Source of the DNA: Candidatus Sulfopaludibacter sp. SbA3
GTDB lineage: Bacteria; Acidobacteriota; Terriglobia; 20CM-2-55-15
Direction: 5' to 3'
Assembly: GCA_945865815.1 (NCBI GenBank)
Contig: CAMBFR010000015.1
Span: 1 to 52,622 of the forward strand
DNA: 52,622 nucleotides
Shown: piece by piece, positions 17,820-30,680 of the stretch
Position numbering within the stretch: position 1 is the first letter of the stretch
How the letters are laid out: each line of letters begins with the position of its first letter
Notes under the pieces: model-generated
What the model saw: the letters and a program-made list of their open reading frames with translations, nothing else
Databases searched by the model: none
What the model was told of the DNA's origin: nothing
Translations under genes and position numbers: made by a program

Positions 17820-18570
17820 GAATGATCTCCTTCGCAAGTCGAATATAACTTTCGGCCCCCTTGGACTTGATGTCGTACAAGAGAATCGGCTGCCCATGGC
17901 TGGGCGCCTCGCCAAGTCGAATATTTCGCGGAACAATGGTTGAGAACAACTGCGGACCAAAGAATCCCTTCAGGTCCTCGCGAATCTGGTTGGAGAGATT
18001 CGTGCGCTCGTCGAACATTGTGAGAAGTACGCCTTCGATTTCCAGACTTGGATTACGCTGGCGGCGGATCTGCCGGATCGTTTCCATCAGCTCGGATACA
18101 CCTTCCAAAGCAAAGTACTCGCACTGGATCGGAACCAGAATGCTATCGGCCGCGATGAGTGCGTTCACAGTAAGGAGATCCAGGGATGGTGGACAATCCA
18201 CCAGAATGTAGTCGTAAGCGGCAATCAACGGTCTCAGGGCGGCCTTCAGCCGCTGATCCCGGTTGGATTCCTGCGACAGTTCGACGGTTGCGCCAACGAG
18301 TTCGCGGCTGGCGGGGGCTACAAACAGCGCGTCCAATTCCGTCGGCAATATTACGGAAGCGAGCGGTTCATCGTGAACCATCACATGATAGGTCGATCGG
18401 GAATAAGACCCCTTGCGAATACCAAGACCGGAGGTCGCATTCCCCTGAGGGTCTAGATCGAGAAGCAGGGTCCGCATGTCTGCGGCTGCAAGTGACGCGC
18501 CTAGGTTGATGGCAGTTGTCGTCTTTCCGACCCCGCCCTTCTGGTTAGCGATGGCAATGACTTTCCCCAT
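17755..18570 (-). CDS. parA: Chromosome-partitioning ATPase ParA (Soj)
   Basis: ParA is the DNA-bound Walker ATPase that moves ParB-parS complexes. It begins MGKVIAIANQKGGVGKTTTAINLGASLA (deviant Walker A with signature Lys) and has LLLDLDPQGNATSGLGI, YDYILVDCPPSLDLLTVNAL and a C-terminal SYIRLAKEII. I choose the ATG at 18570 (271 residues, GGAG upstream) because the family starts there. An ATG at 18648 is equally open and would place both parS-like sites inside the coding region. The last 22 codons overlap parB. Confidence 0.95.
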   Translation of the reverse strand: MGKVIAIANQKGGVGKTTTAINLGASLAAADMRTLLLDLDPQGNATSGLGIRKGSYSRSTYHVMVHDEPLASVILPTELDALFVAPASRELVGATVELSQESNRDQRLKAALRPLIAAYDYILVDCPPSLDLLTVNALIAADSILVPIQCEYFALEGVSELMETIRQIRRQRNPSLEIEGVLLTMFDERTNLSNQIREDLKGFFGPQLFSTIVPRNIRLGEAPSHGQPILLYDIKSKGAESYIRLAKEIIHGTAKKGAGQRIERPVGNARS

Positions 18571-18601
18571 GGAAGCCGACTCCGCAACGCTCTGGCGGTC
18601 G

Positions 18602-18617
18602 GGTTCCACGTGGAACG
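18602..18617. promoter_or_regulatory. parS-like site 1
   Basis: GGTTCCACGTGGAACG contains a perfect 14-bp palindrome with the CACGTG core. It matches the well-conserved bacterial parS TGTTNCACGTGAAACA except at both outer bases and one G for A. It lies just before the ATG (18570) of parA, so it can also serve ParB autoregulation. Confidence 0.7.
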
Positions 18618-18638
18618 TCACCGTTTCGGCAGTTTGAG

Positions 18639-18654
18639 TGTTCCACATGGAACA
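18639..18654. promoter_or_regulatory. parS-like site 2
   Basis: TGTTCCACATGGAACA has both full outer half-sites and a single break of symmetry in the centre (CACATG for CACGTG). It lies 36 bases from site 1 and overlaps the upstream alternative parA start. Paired parS sites here fit an origin-proximal centromere. Confidence 0.65.
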
Positions 18655-18673
18655 ATCCTGCTGGCGGGGATGG

Positions 18674-19270
18674 TCAGAACTGGTCCAGACGAAAAAGAAA
18701 AGCTTGAGTATCCGTAAATGGCACTCGGAGGGAGGAAAGGGGGCGGACCGGCGGATCCGCTGATGCTGTGATCCAAATAATGGTCAGAGTGTCCGACGAG
18801 ATTAAGCGAAATGCCTTGATAAGGCTGGTTGTTAACGCCACCCCTTGGAGCGTCACCCAATCCGCCCCGGCAAACTCCCGGATGCTATCCTGAAGCCGCG
18901 CGCGATGAACGATAACCCCCGCCAGCTTCAGTTTCGAAGACACGTGGCGGAGGAAGGCCGCCCGCCTGGCCCGGGCCTCTACCAGGTGGACCCGATCCAG
19001 GCCTCGAGTGATGTGAATCGGTAAAGCGGGCGATCCGTTTCCCGATCCGACGTCAACCAAGGTCCCGCTCAATTTGATCTGTTGGGCAATCCAGACCGGC
19101 TCGACAATCAGTCTCCGAACGAGATCCGATCCGGACAAGCTCGTCAGATTAATCCGGCGGCCCCAACGTTCCAGCTCATCGCAATATCGGCCTAGCAGAA
19201 TTCGTTCGGCAAGAGGAATCTCCAGATCGAAAAGTCGAAGCTCCGTTTCTAGAAGCTCCAGATAGTTCAC
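18674..19270 (-). CDS. rsmG: 16S rRNA (guanine-527-N7)-methyltransferase
   Basis: RsmG methylates G527 of 16S rRNA using SAM; its loss gives low-level streptomycin resistance. The 198 residues contain [22 protein letters not shown], the SAM loop [15 protein letters not shown], and the acidic strand end [15 protein letters not shown]. The segment normally reading vtaRAva is [13 protein letters not shown] here, and the C-terminus is short, so this is a divergent member. It starts with GTG overlapping the mnmG stop (GTGA), as in the conserved mnmG-rsmG-parAB order. Confidence 0.88.
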   Translation of the reverse strand: MNYLELLETELRLFDLEIPLAERILLGRYCDELERWGRRINLTSLSGSDLVRRLIVEPVWIAQQIKLSGTLVDVGSGNGSPALPIHITRGLDRVHLVEARARRAAFLRHVSSKLKLAGVIVHRARLQDSIREFAGADWVTLQGVALTTSLIKAFRLISSDTLTIIWITASADPPVRPLSSLRVPFTDTQAFLFRLDQF

Positions 19271-21150
19271 TGCACCGCGCTCTCAGAGTGCGAACGGATT
19301 CGGAGCATTTCGACATGAAACAGGACGATCGATAAGGAAGCCGGCGTAATTCCTGGAATTCGGCTTGCCTGGGCAATCGACTGGGGCCGAACCCGCGTAA
19401 GCTTCTCGGCAACCTCGCGCGACAGCCCTGGCATCCTGGAATAATCCAGGTCATCGGGCAGCCGTTTCGCTTCCGCCTTGCGCAATTTCTCCACTTCCTT
19501 GTCCTGCTGTTTCAAATATCCCTCGTATTTGATGTCCGTCTCGGCCGAAACGATATCCTCGCGACGCAATACCTCGGTTGCAAGGACCCCCTCCCGAATC
19601 AGTTCTTCCAGCCGGATCTCCGGACGTCGCAAAAGAGACGCAATGCCAGGCCTGTCCCGAAACTCAAGCGACCGAGATAGAAAGAATGAATGCGCCGTAT
19701 CCACCCGTGTCTCCTGGATTGCCTGCCGAAGCCGCCCTAAGCGGCCCTGACGCTCTACGAAGGCATCCCAATGCCGGTCGGTCACCAGCCCCACCCGACG
19801 ACCGATCGGGGTCAGCCGGGTATCCGCGTTGTCAATTCGCAAATTCAAGCGAAACTCGGCCCTGGAAGTGAACATCCGGTAAGGTTCATTAGTTCCCTTT
19901 GTCACAAGGTCGTCGATCATAATGCCGATGTAGGCATCGCCCCGACCCAGCATAAGTGGTTCACCACCAGTTACTTTCAGGCCGGCATTAATTCCCGCCA
20001 TCAATCCCTGACCAGCCGCTTCCTCGTAACCCGTGGTTCCGTTGATCTGGCCGGCCAGAAACAATCCCCGGATCTTCTTCGTCTCCAAAGAAGGGCTTAA
20101 ATCGGTGGGCTGCACAAAATCGTACTCAATGGCATAGCCCGGACGAATCATTTGGGCCGACTCTAAACCTTTCATTTTACTAAGGATTTCGCGCTGTACG
20201 TCGATTGGCAGACTGGTGGACATCCCGTTCACATAGATTTCGTGCGTGTCAACTCCCTCAGGTTCTAAAACAATCTGGTGCCGGTCCTTATCACGAAATT
20301 TGACGACCTTGTCCTCGATCGAAGGACAGTATCGCGGCCCAATTCCCTGAATCTGGCCACTGTACAGTGGCGATCGGCCCATGTTCCTTCGGATTACGTC
20401 GTGAATTTTCTCATCGGTGTGTGTGACGTAGCAGCAGATCTTGTTCTCCAAAGACGTCGACGTCCGAAACGAAAACGGTGTGGGATTCGAGTCACCGTAT
20501 TGCGGTTCAAAAACCGACAAGTCGACAGTCCTGCGATCCAGGCGTGGTGGCGTACCCGTCTTCAAACGCCCCCAGTTGAAACCCGCGGCCCGAATACAAC
20601 TTGCGAGTGCAATCGACGCCGGCTCGCCGTTTCGGCCCGCCGGAAACTGCTTCTCCCCAATATGGATCAACCCGTTTAGAAATGTTCCAGTAGTCAGTAC
20701 GACGGTCTGCGACTGCACACGGCGGCCGTCAAGCAATTCAATTCCAGTTACACGGCCGTCCGCGAAAACGATCTCTGTTACTTCTGCCTGCTTGATAAAG
20801 AGATTTGGCGTCTGTTCCAAAATCCCGCGCATGACGTGGCGATAACCGGCTTTGTCCTCCTGCGCTCTCGGCGACCAGACGGCAGGGCCGCGGCTGGTGT
20901 TCAATAAACGAAACTGAATTCCGGCTTGATCCGCAACCAGACCCATGATGCCTCCCAAGGCATCGATCTCGCGAACAAGATGTCCCTTTGCAATGCCGCC
21001 CACAGCGGGATTGCACGACATTTGCGCAATGAGATCCGCGTTCATGGTGTAGAGCGCCGTAGCCAAGCCCATGCGCGCGGCGGCGTGCGCCGCCTCGCAG
21101 CCCGCATGTCCTGCGCCAATCACCACAACATCGTATTTCTCATCGTACAT
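19267..21150 (-). CDS. mnmG: tRNA uridine-34 carboxymethylaminomethyl-modifying FAD enzyme MnmG (GidA)
   Basis: With MnmE, MnmG installs cmnm5 on wobble uridine 34. From ATG 21150 it has 627 residues: FAD dinucleotide loop [45 protein letters not shown], a Cys pair in the catalytic region, [12 protein letters not shown], the second FAD segment [28 protein letters not shown] and the C-terminal helical MnmE-binding domain ending [21 protein letters not shown]. An upstream start (21195) would overlap mnmE and adds a non-family lead. It is 29 bases after mnmE and overlaps rsmG by 4. Confidence 0.96.
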   Translation of the reverse strand: MYDEKYDVVVIGAGHAGCEAAHAAARMGLATALYTMNADLIAQMSCNPAVGGIAKGHLVREIDALGGIMGLVADQAGIQFRLLNTSRGPAVWSPRAQEDKAGYRHVMRGILEQTPNLFIKQAEVTEIVFADGRVTGIELLDGRRVQSQTVVLTTGTFLNGLIHIGEKQFPAGRNGEPASIALASCIRAAGFNWGRLKTGTPPRLDRRTVDLSVFEPQYGDSNPTPFSFRTSTSLENKICCYVTHTDEKIHDVIRRNMGRSPLYSGQIQGIGPRYCPSIEDKVVKFRDKDRHQIVLEPEGVDTHEIYVNGMSTSLPIDVQREILSKMKGLESAQMIRPGYAIEYDFVQPTDLSPSLETKKIRGLFLAGQINGTTGYEEAAGQGLMAGINAGLKVTGGEPLMLGRGDAYIGIMIDDLVTKGTNEPYRMFTSRAEFRLNLRIDNADTRLTPIGRRVGLVTDRHWDAFVERQGRLGRLRQAIQETRVDTAHSFFLSRSLEFRDRPGIASLLRRPEIRLEELIREGVLATEVLRREDIVSAETDIKYEGYLKQQDKEVEKLRKAEAKRLPDDLDYSRMPGLSREVAEKLTRVRPQSIAQASRIPGITPASLSIVLFHVEMLRIRSHSESAVQ

Positions 21151-21179
21151 ATTCCGTATGGCGCTCCAGCGCCGCTCCC

Positions 21180-22559
21180 TTACTTGCCTATACAAAACGT
21201 TGAAAAAATCCGAGCCAGAATGTCTTCCGTCACGACTTCACCCGTAAGTTCGCCTAGCGCGGAAAGCGCATCGTATAAATTCAGCAACACCATTTCATGA
21301 GGAACGTGGTCACGGAGCGCTGACGAACCCTCGCGGAGCGCCCCTATCGCTCTCAGCATCACTTCATTCTGCCGCATATTTGTCAGCACGAAATCATCTG
21401 CCACGTCCGATTGCCGCTCCAAGAGAAATCCGCGGATCGCATCCGACAAGCAGCTGATTCCGGCGCCGGTCTTCGCGCTCACGCGCACACTAACCGAACC
21501 ATTAAGAGAGGAACTTGTCATGGCCTCCGGGAGGTCGCACTTGTTGATGACAATCACATGGGGCATTCCCGCCGCATGCGAAAGCACCTGCCGATCCTCG
21601 TCATCCAGAGCCATGGACCCATCCAGGACGATCACGGCCATGTTCGCCTCGGACAAAGTTTCGAATGCTCTTATAACTCCTATTTTTTCAATAGGATTGA
21701 GTGTTTCTCTTACGCCTGCGGTATCGAAAAACCGGAGCGGAATTCCATCGATTTCCACCGCTTCTGTCAGCACGTCCCGCGTCGTGCCGGGAATCTCGCT
21801 GACTATCGCCCTTTCGGCTCCGACAAGCCGATTGAACAAACTCGACTTTCCCACATTGGGCTTGCCCAGAATGGCCACTCGCAGACCTTCCGCCAGCAGC
21901 CTGCCGTAGCCATATGTCTTCTGCACTTCTTCAAGAGACTCAATGATCGGATCAAATTCTTTCGCTATCGCCCCATCATCGGGTACTTCCACGTCGTCCT
22001 CGGCGAAATCGATTCCGGCTTCCAGACGGGCAATTGAATCGATCAATTTCTCCTTTGCCGGCCGAAGGCGATTTGAAAGCGACCCCGCCATTTGCCGGCG
22101 CGCAACCTCTGCCTGCCGCTCCGTCTGGGCATCAATAAACTCCCGGACGGCCTCGGCCTGAATGAGGTCCATCTTGCCGTTCGCGACAGCGCGAAGACTG
22201 AATTCTCCGGGAGCCGCAGGCCGGGCTCCGCCGCCGCAAACAGTCGCGACAATTCGACCAAGGATCATCGGATTGCCGTGAGCGCTGATTTCCAATACGT
22301 CTTCTCCGGTGTACGAGTGCGGCGCTTGAAAGAAGGTTCCTATCACATCGTCAATGCTCTGGCCTCTGTCATCGTGCCAGATGCCAACGATGGCTCTTCG
22401 ATGTTCCAACGGTGATTTTGTCTTGAGAAATTTCTTGCCCAGGCAGAGGGCGTCGCGGCCGGATATTCGAACTACACCAATGCCGCTTCTTCCGAGGGGA
22501 GTCGAGATCGCAACGATCGTCTCATCGAGAGAAACGATCTTGTGCAGTCCTTCGCGCAT
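21180..22559 (-). CDS. mnmE: tRNA modification GTPase MnmE (TrmE)
   Basis: MnmE binds formyl-tetrahydrofolate and GTP and works with MnmG on tRNA U34. The 459 residues show the N-terminal folate-binding domain ([20 protein letters not shown]), a helical domain, and an inserted G domain. That domain has [14 protein letters not shown] (G1), TTRD (G2), DTAGVRE (G3) and NKCD (G4). The conserved C-terminal FCIGK carries the catalytic Cys. It starts three bases after the yidC stop. Confidence 0.97.
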   Translation of the reverse strand: MREGLHKIVSLDETIVAISTPLGRSGIGVVRISGRDALCLGKKFLKTKSPLEHRRAIVGIWHDDRGQSIDDVIGTFFQAPHSYTGEDVLEISAHGNPMILGRIVATVCGGGARPAAPGEFSLRAVANGKMDLIQAEAVREFIDAQTERQAEVARRQMAGSLSNRLRPAKEKLIDSIARLEAGIDFAEDDVEVPDDGAIAKEFDPIIESLEEVQKTYGYGRLLAEGLRVAILGKPNVGKSSLFNRLVGAERAIVSEIPGTTRDVLTEAVEIDGIPLRFFDTAGVRETLNPIEKIGVIRAFETLSEANMAVIVLDGSMALDDEDRQVLSHAAGMPHVIVINKCDLPEAMTSSSLNGSVSVRVSAKTGAGISCLSDAIRGFLLERQSDVADDFVLTNMRQNEVMLRAIGALREGSSALRDHVPHEMVLLNLYDALSALGELTGEVVTEDILARIFSTFCIGK

Positions 22560-22562
22560 ACT

Positions 22563-24224
22563 TCACTGGGTGTCTGACCCTCGACGCTGCCCGCGCATCA
22601 GTTTTGCTTCCGTGCGCGGTGTCCAATACTGATTCATGAAGAATTGCTGGCCGATGCCTACAACGTTGCTGGTGAGCCAATATAGCGCCAGTCCACTCTG
22701 GGCCTGCAGAAACATCACCGCAAAAACCAGAGGCATGATCATCATGATCTTGGCCTGGCTTGGATCTACAGTCGTAGGAGTCATCTTTTGCATGATGACC
22801 ATGGATACGGCCATAAGGATGGGAAGGACGTAGTAAGGATCGTATCGCGACAGATCCGTGATCCAAAGCATCCACGGAGCCTGCCGCAACTCAATGGAAA
22901 TAGACAGCATTGTCCAAATAGCCGCGAAAAACGGTATTTGTAGTAACAGCGGCAGACATCCGCCCATCGGATTCACGCCGTGCTCTTTGTACAGGTTCAT
23001 CATCTCTGTTTGAACCTGAGCCCGCCTCGGATCATTCGCCTTAAGTTTCTTATATCTGTCCTGGAGCGTCTTCATTTGCGGCTGGATCTTCTGCATCTTC
23101 TGCATCGAGACCTGCTGCTTCAGCCGGAGCGGAAAAAGAACAAAATTGATAACAATCGTGAGGATGATAATTGCCCAGCCAAAATTCCCTATGTAGCTGT
23201 TGAGCCACAGCAACGCTACGATGAGGGGCTGGGCAAGTACTCCGAAGAACCCGTAATCTATAACGGCAGGCAATTGCGGATCGCTTTGTCTCAACCACCT
23301 CTCATCCTTTGGACCCATGTAAACCAGCGTCGGCACCGATGAATCCACTGGCATCGCCACATATGCTGTACTGATCTGTTCCTCACCCCTGGCGTAATCC
23401 CGCTTCTCTGCTTTTACCGGCCCAGTCGCTTTGGGAAGGAGGAACATCGCGAGAAAATACTGATCCTCTACTCCCACGCGGTCGCCCATGACTTCCAGGG
23501 ATTCTTCTCCGGCTGATACAACAGGCAGGCCGTCAATATTGACTCGCTCGAATTCACCGGCCGTCCGATACACAACGTTCTTCGTCAAGGCATCAGGAGC
23601 CGTAACGGACTGGTCGCCAAATCCACCTTGCCAAACGACAGAATGGGGAATCGCATTACCGTTCTTTGAAACGCTGGTGCTTAGCTGAAAATCGTACTTC
23701 GCCGGATCAAACTGCAGAGATTTTCGTACGTAGATGCCATCGGCGGCGAACTCCATCTCGACCTTTTGGCCGTCACGGCGCCCGACGTAGCTGGCCGTGA
23801 CGAGCGCCTCATCCACGGCCTTATCGCCCGTTACGACGGCAAGTGGCCATCCGACCTTACTCGCACCATCCGCATCAATAAGCTCGATGGGGTCTCCATT
23901 TGCATCCTTGTATGCCTTGAGCCTGAAGCTTTTCAGCCCCCCCCCAACGTTTGAGACCGTGGCCGTGTATAACTCCGTATCAAAAACAAACTCTTCCGGA
24001 TTTTCGGCTCGGATCCCGCCTTCGGGAACAGGCACGGTGGCCTGACTCTGATCGCTATTCGCCGATTCCTGCTGTATAGGCGCAGGCACTGGAACCGATT
24101 CCTCGGATGTGGGCTGGCTGGGTGCAGGCACTGCAGTCTGCGGTTCTGTCGGAGCGTATAGCGCGCGAAAGCCGTAGAGAACGCCGAAAGACAATATAAA
24201 GGCCAGAAGGATTCGTTTTTCCAT
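22563..24224 (-). CDS. yidC: Membrane protein insertase YidC
   Basis: YidC inserts and folds inner-membrane proteins, alone or with SecYEG. The 553 residues contain an N-terminal anchor (ILLAFILSFGVLYGFRALYA), a Pro/Gln-rich linker and a large periplasmic beta-sandwich (about 75-340). The conserved core (about 350-540) has LLWLNSYIGNFGWAIIILTIVINFVLFPLRLKQQVSMQKMQKIQPQ, the cytoplasmic hairpin and YKEHGVNPMGGCLPLLLQIPFF. The form with a periplasmic domain is as in diderm bacteria, consistent with an outer membrane. The usual neighbour jag/khpB is absent. Confidence 0.97.
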   Translation of the reverse strand: MEKRILLAFILSFGVLYGFRALYAPTEPQTAVPAPSQPTSEESVPVPAPIQQESANSDQSQATVPVPEGGIRAENPEEFVFDTELYTATVSNVGGGLKSFRLKAYKDANGDPIELIDADGASKVGWPLAVVTGDKAVDEALVTASYVGRRDGQKVEMEFAADGIYVRKSLQFDPAKYDFQLSTSVSKNGNAIPHSVVWQGGFGDQSVTAPDALTKNVVYRTAGEFERVNIDGLPVVSAGEESLEVMGDRVGVEDQYFLAMFLLPKATGPVKAEKRDYARGEEQISTAYVAMPVDSSVPTLVYMGPKDERWLRQSDPQLPAVIDYGFFGVLAQPLIVALLWLNSYIGNFGWAIIILTIVINFVLFPLRLKQQVSMQKMQKIQPQMKTLQDRYKKLKANDPRRAQVQTEMMNLYKEHGVNPMGGCLPLLLQIPFFAAIWTMLSISIELRQAPWMLWITDLSRYDPYYVLPILMAVSMVIMQKMTPTTVDPSQAKIMMIMPLVFAVMFLQAQSGLALYWLTSNVVGIGQQFFMNQYWTPRTEAKLMRGQRRGSDTQ

Positions 24225-24238
24225 TTAAGAGAGGACTC

Positions 24239-24457
24239 TTATGTCAAGGGATCGAAACCACCTCGGTGGAACGGGTGACAACGAAGCAATCGCTGCGAAG
24301 CGCGGACTATTCCTCGTAACACGCCGAGTTGCTCAACGGCTTCGGCAGCATACTCCGAACACGTGGGAGTGAAGCGGCATGCGGGCCGCAACCAGGGAGA
24401 CACCGCCGATTTATACAGCCAAATCAGACCCAGTGCCACCGGCTGCAAAACCTTCAT
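24239..24457 (-). CDS. yidD: Membrane protein insertion efficiency factor YidD
   Basis: A 72-residue small membrane-associated protein proposed to assist YidC-dependent insertion. Family signature [32 protein letters not shown] and [12 protein letters not shown] are complete, including three conserved cysteines. Its ATG overlaps the rnpA stop by 4 bases (ATGA), so translation is probably coupled. yidC follows after 14 bases. Confidence 0.95.
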   Translation of the reverse strand: MKVLQPVALGLIWLYKSAVSPWLRPACRFTPTCSEYAAEAVEQLGVLRGIVRASQRLLRCHPFHRGGFDPLT

Positions 24458-24798
24458 AGAACCACTCCGAACAACGACAACAATTCTCTGCGCACATCCA
24501 CGAACGGCTTTTCCTGCGCAGAACGCCGAGGATTTACAACAAAATCATATCCTGCCGGGATCAATGCGCGCGAGGTTCGGATGATTTCTCGGACCCTTCT
24601 CTTGATCTGATTTCTATAACAGGAATTCCCCAGTTTGCGGGGAGTCGTAACGCCAAAACGACTGTGCTCACGACCATTTTCTACCGCAAAGACGACAAAG
24701 GAGCGCGAAATCCGCTTTGCGCCCCCCTGGTAAACCGCCCTGAATTCTGCTGCGTTCCTCAACCTGACGGTCCTTGGAAACGCTTTTGCTGTGGTCAA
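24454..24798 (-). CDS. rnpA: Ribonuclease P protein component
   Basis: The protein subunit of RNase P, which trims tRNA 5' ends. The 114 residues contain [43 protein letters not shown] (the RNA-binding RNR motif) and [11 protein letters not shown]. Normal length. Fifteen bases downstream of rpmH, the universal rpmH-rnpA pair. The catalytic RNA gene rnpB was not found in the window. Confidence 0.95.
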   Translation of the reverse strand: MTTAKAFPRTVRLRNAAEFRAVYQGGAKRISRSFVVFAVENGREHSRFGVTTPRKLGNSCYRNQIKRRVREIIRTSRALIPAGYDFVVNPRRSAQEKPFVDVRRELLSLFGVVL

Positions 24799-24813
24799 AA
24801 CACGCTACAGGCA

Positions 24814-24960
24814 CTAATAGTGTTCAACTACGAGCTTCTTGCGACCCTTGTCACGCCTTGCTTTAAGCACAAGCCGACCGCTGCGGGTCTTCATTCGTTG
24901 ACGAAATCCGTGAGTCTTTGCGCGCCTGCGGTTGTTCGGTTGATATGTTCTCTGTGGCAT
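24814..24960 (-). CDS. rpmH: 50S ribosomal protein L34
   Basis: Forty-eight residues, [20 protein letters not shown]... to [13 protein letters not shown], highly basic and typical of L34 ([16 protein letters not shown].RmkTrsGr.vl..RR.KGRkkL). The ATG at 24960 has GGAGGAG upstream; an open frame extends further 5' but without family similarity. It is the first gene of the minus-strand operon running through selD. Confidence 0.97.
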   Translation of the reverse strand: MPQRTYQPNNRRRAKTHGFRQRMKTRSGRLVLKARRDKGRKKLVVEHY

Positions 24961-25352
24961 TTCCCGGCACTCCTCCAAACCTGAAAATCTAGCATACCAA
25001 CGTCTAAAAAAGCAGTGCTTTCTCGGCAGAGCGGGCTGTCGTCCGGCTATCCGCCTGCCCTTCAAGACGTCGCTTCAAGACGTCTTTCACACGCATCCTC
25101 CTGCACTTTGTACGCTCGCAAGATGTATTTCCGGGATAAAAGTTGTGCATGAACCCTTGTCGTGAACCATCGTCCTCAAAACAAAAATTACATTAAAACG
25201 GTCCATTGAAATGCCGTAATGAAAGTGCTACTCTTTCGCGTTTCTCACGCCACTCGGACCCCTTTATTCGGGAAACCCAGGCAGGCTTTGCCGCTTTTCC
25301 ACAGATGTGGAAATTTCTGTGGAAATCCTGCCCCTTCGTGTGATGGTCATTC
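24961..25352. promoter_or_regulatory. rpmH-dnaA divergent intergenic region with DnaA-box cluster
   Basis: This 392-base gene-free stretch separates the two replichore-oriented operons. It holds a perfect tandem pair CTTCAAGACGTC (25060-25071, 25073-25084), an AAAGCA/TGCTTT hairpin (about 25007-25019), a candidate dnaA promoter (separate entry) and a DnaA-box cluster 27-58 bases before dnaA. The boxes are TTTTCCACA (25295-25303) and two inverted TGTGGAAAT (25306-25314, 25318-25326), near matches to TTWTNCACA. The cluster overlaps the dnaA leader, so autoregulation is possible. Confidence 0.6.
25206..25234 (+). promoter_or_regulatory. Candidate dnaA promoter
   Basis: TTGAAA (25206-25211) and TACTCT (25229-25234) are spaced by 17 bases, 118 bases before the dnaA ATG and upstream of the DnaA-box cluster. 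Confidence 0.45.
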
Positions 25353-26657
25353 ATGGATACCTGGCAGCAAGTTCTAAGCATTGTCGAAAAGAAGATCAAC
25401 CCGCAAAGCTACAACACATGGTTTAAGCCGACCCAGCTTCTGAAGCACGAAGGCCGGGCGCTCTACGTCCGTGTTCCCAACGCATTCTTTCAGGACTGGC
25501 TGAACGATCACATTGATGTTGTCATCGACGCCGCGCGCCTGGCAGGAATTGGGGAAATAGACGTCGTTTACATCACAGAGCACGCCGCTGTGACTACCCC
25601 CGCTGCGGCATCCCAGGGCCAGCTTGATTTCGAGTCGATCGACAATACTCTGAATCCCAAGTACACCTTCGATACGTTTGTCGTCGGATCATCCAACCAG
25701 TTTGCCCACGCCGCCGCGTTGGCGGTGGGAGAACGGCCCTCGAAGGCATACAACCCGCTTTTCATGTATGGCGGCGTCGGCTTGGGAAAAACCCACCTGA
25801 TGCACGCCATCGGGCAGATGATCAAGCTCAATAACAAGCAGCTCCGGCTCGCCTACGTGTCGACGGAGAAGTTCACAAACGAGCTTATTAACGCCATTCG
25901 ATACGACAAGCTCCTGAGCTTCCGTGAGCGATATCGCAATAACGACGTTCTCCTCATCGACGATATTCAATTCATCGCCGGCAAGGAGCGCACTCAGGAA
26001 GAATTCTTCCATACGTTCAATGCCCTCTACGACACTCACAAGCAGATTATTATCTCTGCGGACTGCCCGCCCCGCGAAATCCCGACCCTTGAGGAGCGCC
26101 TGCATTCCAGGTTTGAGTGGGGTTTGATCGCCGATATCCAACCTCCGGACCTGGAGACCAAAGTCGCAATCCTCAAGACGAAGGCAGAGCGCCAGAACAT
26201 TGCCTTGCCTGACAATGTTGCTCTGTACATCGCGAGCAAAATCAAGTCGAACATCCGTGAGTTGGAAGGCGCGCTCATACGGCTCATCGCCTACTGCTCC
26301 CTGACAGGATCAGAAATAACCCTGCCGAGGGCCCAGGAGACTCTCAGAGACCTGCTGTCGGCAGGCGAAAAGGCAATTTCCGTGGAAATGATCCAAAAAA
26401 CGATTGCTGACTATTTTGGGATGCGTGTCCACGAGTTGAAATCCAAAAACAACTCGAAGGCCGTCACTTTACCCCGGCAAATAGCCATGTATCTATCTAA
26501 GAAGTTGACCGGCTTATCACTGCCTCATATCGGGCGGGAGTTCGGTAACAAACACCATACGACAGTCATTCACTCGATAAACAAGATCGAACAACTGCGG
26601 CAGGATGACAAAGAGTTGAACCGGCTCCTTCAATCATTTATGGATTCGTTCAAATGA
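25353..26657 (+). CDS. dnaA: Chromosomal replication initiator protein DnaA
   Basis: DnaA oligomerises at oriC and melts the duplex. The 434 residues contain domain I ([26 protein letters not shown]) and a short linker. The AAA+ domain has Walker [10 protein letters not shown] (140-148), Walker [15 protein letters not shown] and the arginine-finger region [17 protein letters not shown]. The DNA-binding domain carries the signature [23 protein letters not shown]. It is flanked on both sides by DnaA boxes. The linker is shorter than in E. coli. Confidence 0.98.
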   Translation: MDTWQQVLSIVEKKINPQSYNTWFKPTQLLKHEGRALYVRVPNAFFQDWLNDHIDVVIDAARLAGIGEIDVVYITEHAAVTTPAAASQGQLDFESIDNTLNPKYTFDTFVVGSSNQFAHAAALAVGERPSKAYNPLFMYGGVGLGKTHLMHAIGQMIKLNNKQLRLAYVSTEKFTNELINAIRYDKLLSFRERYRNNDVLLIDDIQFIAGKERTQEEFFHTFNALYDTHKQIIISADCPPREIPTLEERLHSRFEWGLIADIQPPDLETKVAILKTKAERQNIALPDNVALYIASKIKSNIRELEGALIRLIAYCSLTGSEITLPRAQETLRDLLSAGEKAISVEMIQKTIADYFGMRVHELKSKNNSKAVTLPRQIAMYLSKKLTGLSLPHIGREFGNKHHTTVIHSINKIEQLRQDDKELNRLLQSFMDSFK

Positions 26658-26841
26658 TCTTTATTGTTCCGTGTGGACCTGATGTGGAAACTTGTGGCGT
26701 GATCATTTACCCTCAGGTTATCCGCCGTTCCAACGACTGGTTATCCACAGGGAGGTTCGGTGTTAACCGAAGATGCTGTAACAACTTATGTAACAAGGCG
26801 CAGCGATCCACCTCGTTACGATTACGGTATTTAAATTAACT
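26658..26841. other. Candidate oriC between dnaA and dnaN
   Basis: The 184-base gap has a perfect DnaA box TTATCCACA (26741-26749), TTATCCGCC (26718-26726), inverted TGTGGAAAC (26683-26691) and TGTGGACCT. An AT-rich run TATTTAAATTAA before dnaN could be an unwinding element. Location next to dnaA and the gene-strand switch support an origin. Which of the two flanks is the true oriC is unresolved. Confidence 0.55.
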
Positions 26842-27954
26842 ATGGAATTTACAGTTAGAAAGTTTGATCTCTTACAAGAGTTGACTCTCATTCAAGGAGT
26901 CGTGGAACGAAAGAACACCATACCCATTCTGGCCAATGTTCTGATACGAGCCGAGGCCGATGAATTGCGTATTGCAGCCACCGATCTCGAAATAGGGTTG
27001 AGATCCGTGTGTGCTTCCAAAACCACGGTGCCTGGAACCATAACCATTCCAGCCAAACGTCTGTATGAAATCGTCCGGGCTCTTCCGGATAAGGAGATCC
27101 GGTTCAAGAAAGGCGAGGCCAACTGGATCGCGGTAACTTGTGGGTCGAGTCGTTTTCGCATTGCCGGCCTTCCCCAAGAGGATTTTCCGGCCCTGCCGGA
27201 AGTGAAAGGTTCCGTTATTAAGATTTCAGCGGATGTCATTTCCAAGCTGATTACGCGAACGATCTTCGCAATTAGCACTGAAGATTCCAAGTACACGCTC
27301 AGTGGGGCACTGCTGGTTCTAAAACCAGGATCGATAACCATGGTAGCCACCGATGGCCATCGCCTGGCTCATATCGAAAAAGCCGAAGCGCTCGAAGATG
27401 TCACCGAAGAAATCAAAGTTCTGATTCCGAAAAAAGCAATGGGTGAACTCGTCCGGATGATCTCCGAAAGCGGGGACACCGAGCAGATCAGCTTTGCCCG
27501 CGATGACAATCACCTGTTCTTCGATATGGGAAAGAGACTGTTGATATCGCGAATGCTTACCGGACAATTCCCAAATTATGAAGCTGTCTTGCCTCGAGGA
27601 AATGACCGAACCTTCACGATAAATCGGGATGAAATAACGGGAACTATCAGACGCGTTGCAATCCTGTCGGACGAGCGATCACACACTGTGAAGCTCTCCG
27701 TTAGCCCGGGGTCGCTGGAAATCACGGCTAGCCACTCCGATCTCGGCGAGGCGCACGAGACCCTCGATATTGCCTATACGAAAGAAGATCTGCAGGTTGG
27801 ATTCAACCATCAGTACTTGATCGATTTCCTGACCACATCCGACGACCCGGAGGTCAGTTTTGAGTTCAAAGACAGCGAAAGCGCCGCACAACTGCGCGGG
27901 CAGCCCGCCAGCGACTACAACTATCGTTACGTGGTCATGCCAATGCGAATTTGA
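26842..27954 (+). CDS. dnaN: DNA polymerase III beta subunit (sliding clamp)
   Basis: DnaN is the dimeric ring that tethers Pol III and other partners to DNA. The 370 residues show three repeated clamp domains: FTVRKFDLLQELTLIQGVVERKNTIPILANVLI, the central VATDGHRLAHIEKA, and the C-terminal HQYLIDFLTTSDDPEVSFEF ending YRYVVMPMRI, the hydrophobic-pocket end. It follows the oriC candidate and is followed by a possible terminator. Confidence 0.98.
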   Translation: MEFTVRKFDLLQELTLIQGVVERKNTIPILANVLIRAEADELRIAATDLEIGLRSVCASKTTVPGTITIPAKRLYEIVRALPDKEIRFKKGEANWIAVTCGSSRFRIAGLPQEDFPALPEVKGSVIKISADVISKLITRTIFAISTEDSKYTLSGALLVLKPGSITMVATDGHRLAHIEKAEALEDVTEEIKVLIPKKAMGELVRMISESGDTEQISFARDDNHLFFDMGKRLLISRMLTGQFPNYEAVLPRGNDRTFTINRDEITGTIRRVAILSDERSHTVKLSVSPGSLEITASHSDLGEAHETLDIAYTKEDLQVGFNHQYLIDFLTTSDDPEVSFEFKDSESAAQLRGQPASDYNYRYVVMPMRI

Positions 27955-28020
27955 CCGGCTCTTCGCGTGTCAGAAGATCCCCAAGATATAGTTGCTGGCC
28001 ATTAACCCACCCCAAAATAA

Positions 28021-30672
<2,652 letters not shown>

Positions 30673-30680
30673 GAAATTTA

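Noticed and set aside
19307-19322. Third parS-like sequence in the mnmG 3' end
   Set aside because: Only about 12 of 16 positions match, the central CACGTG is broken, and the sequence encodes conserved MnmG residues (LFHVEM).
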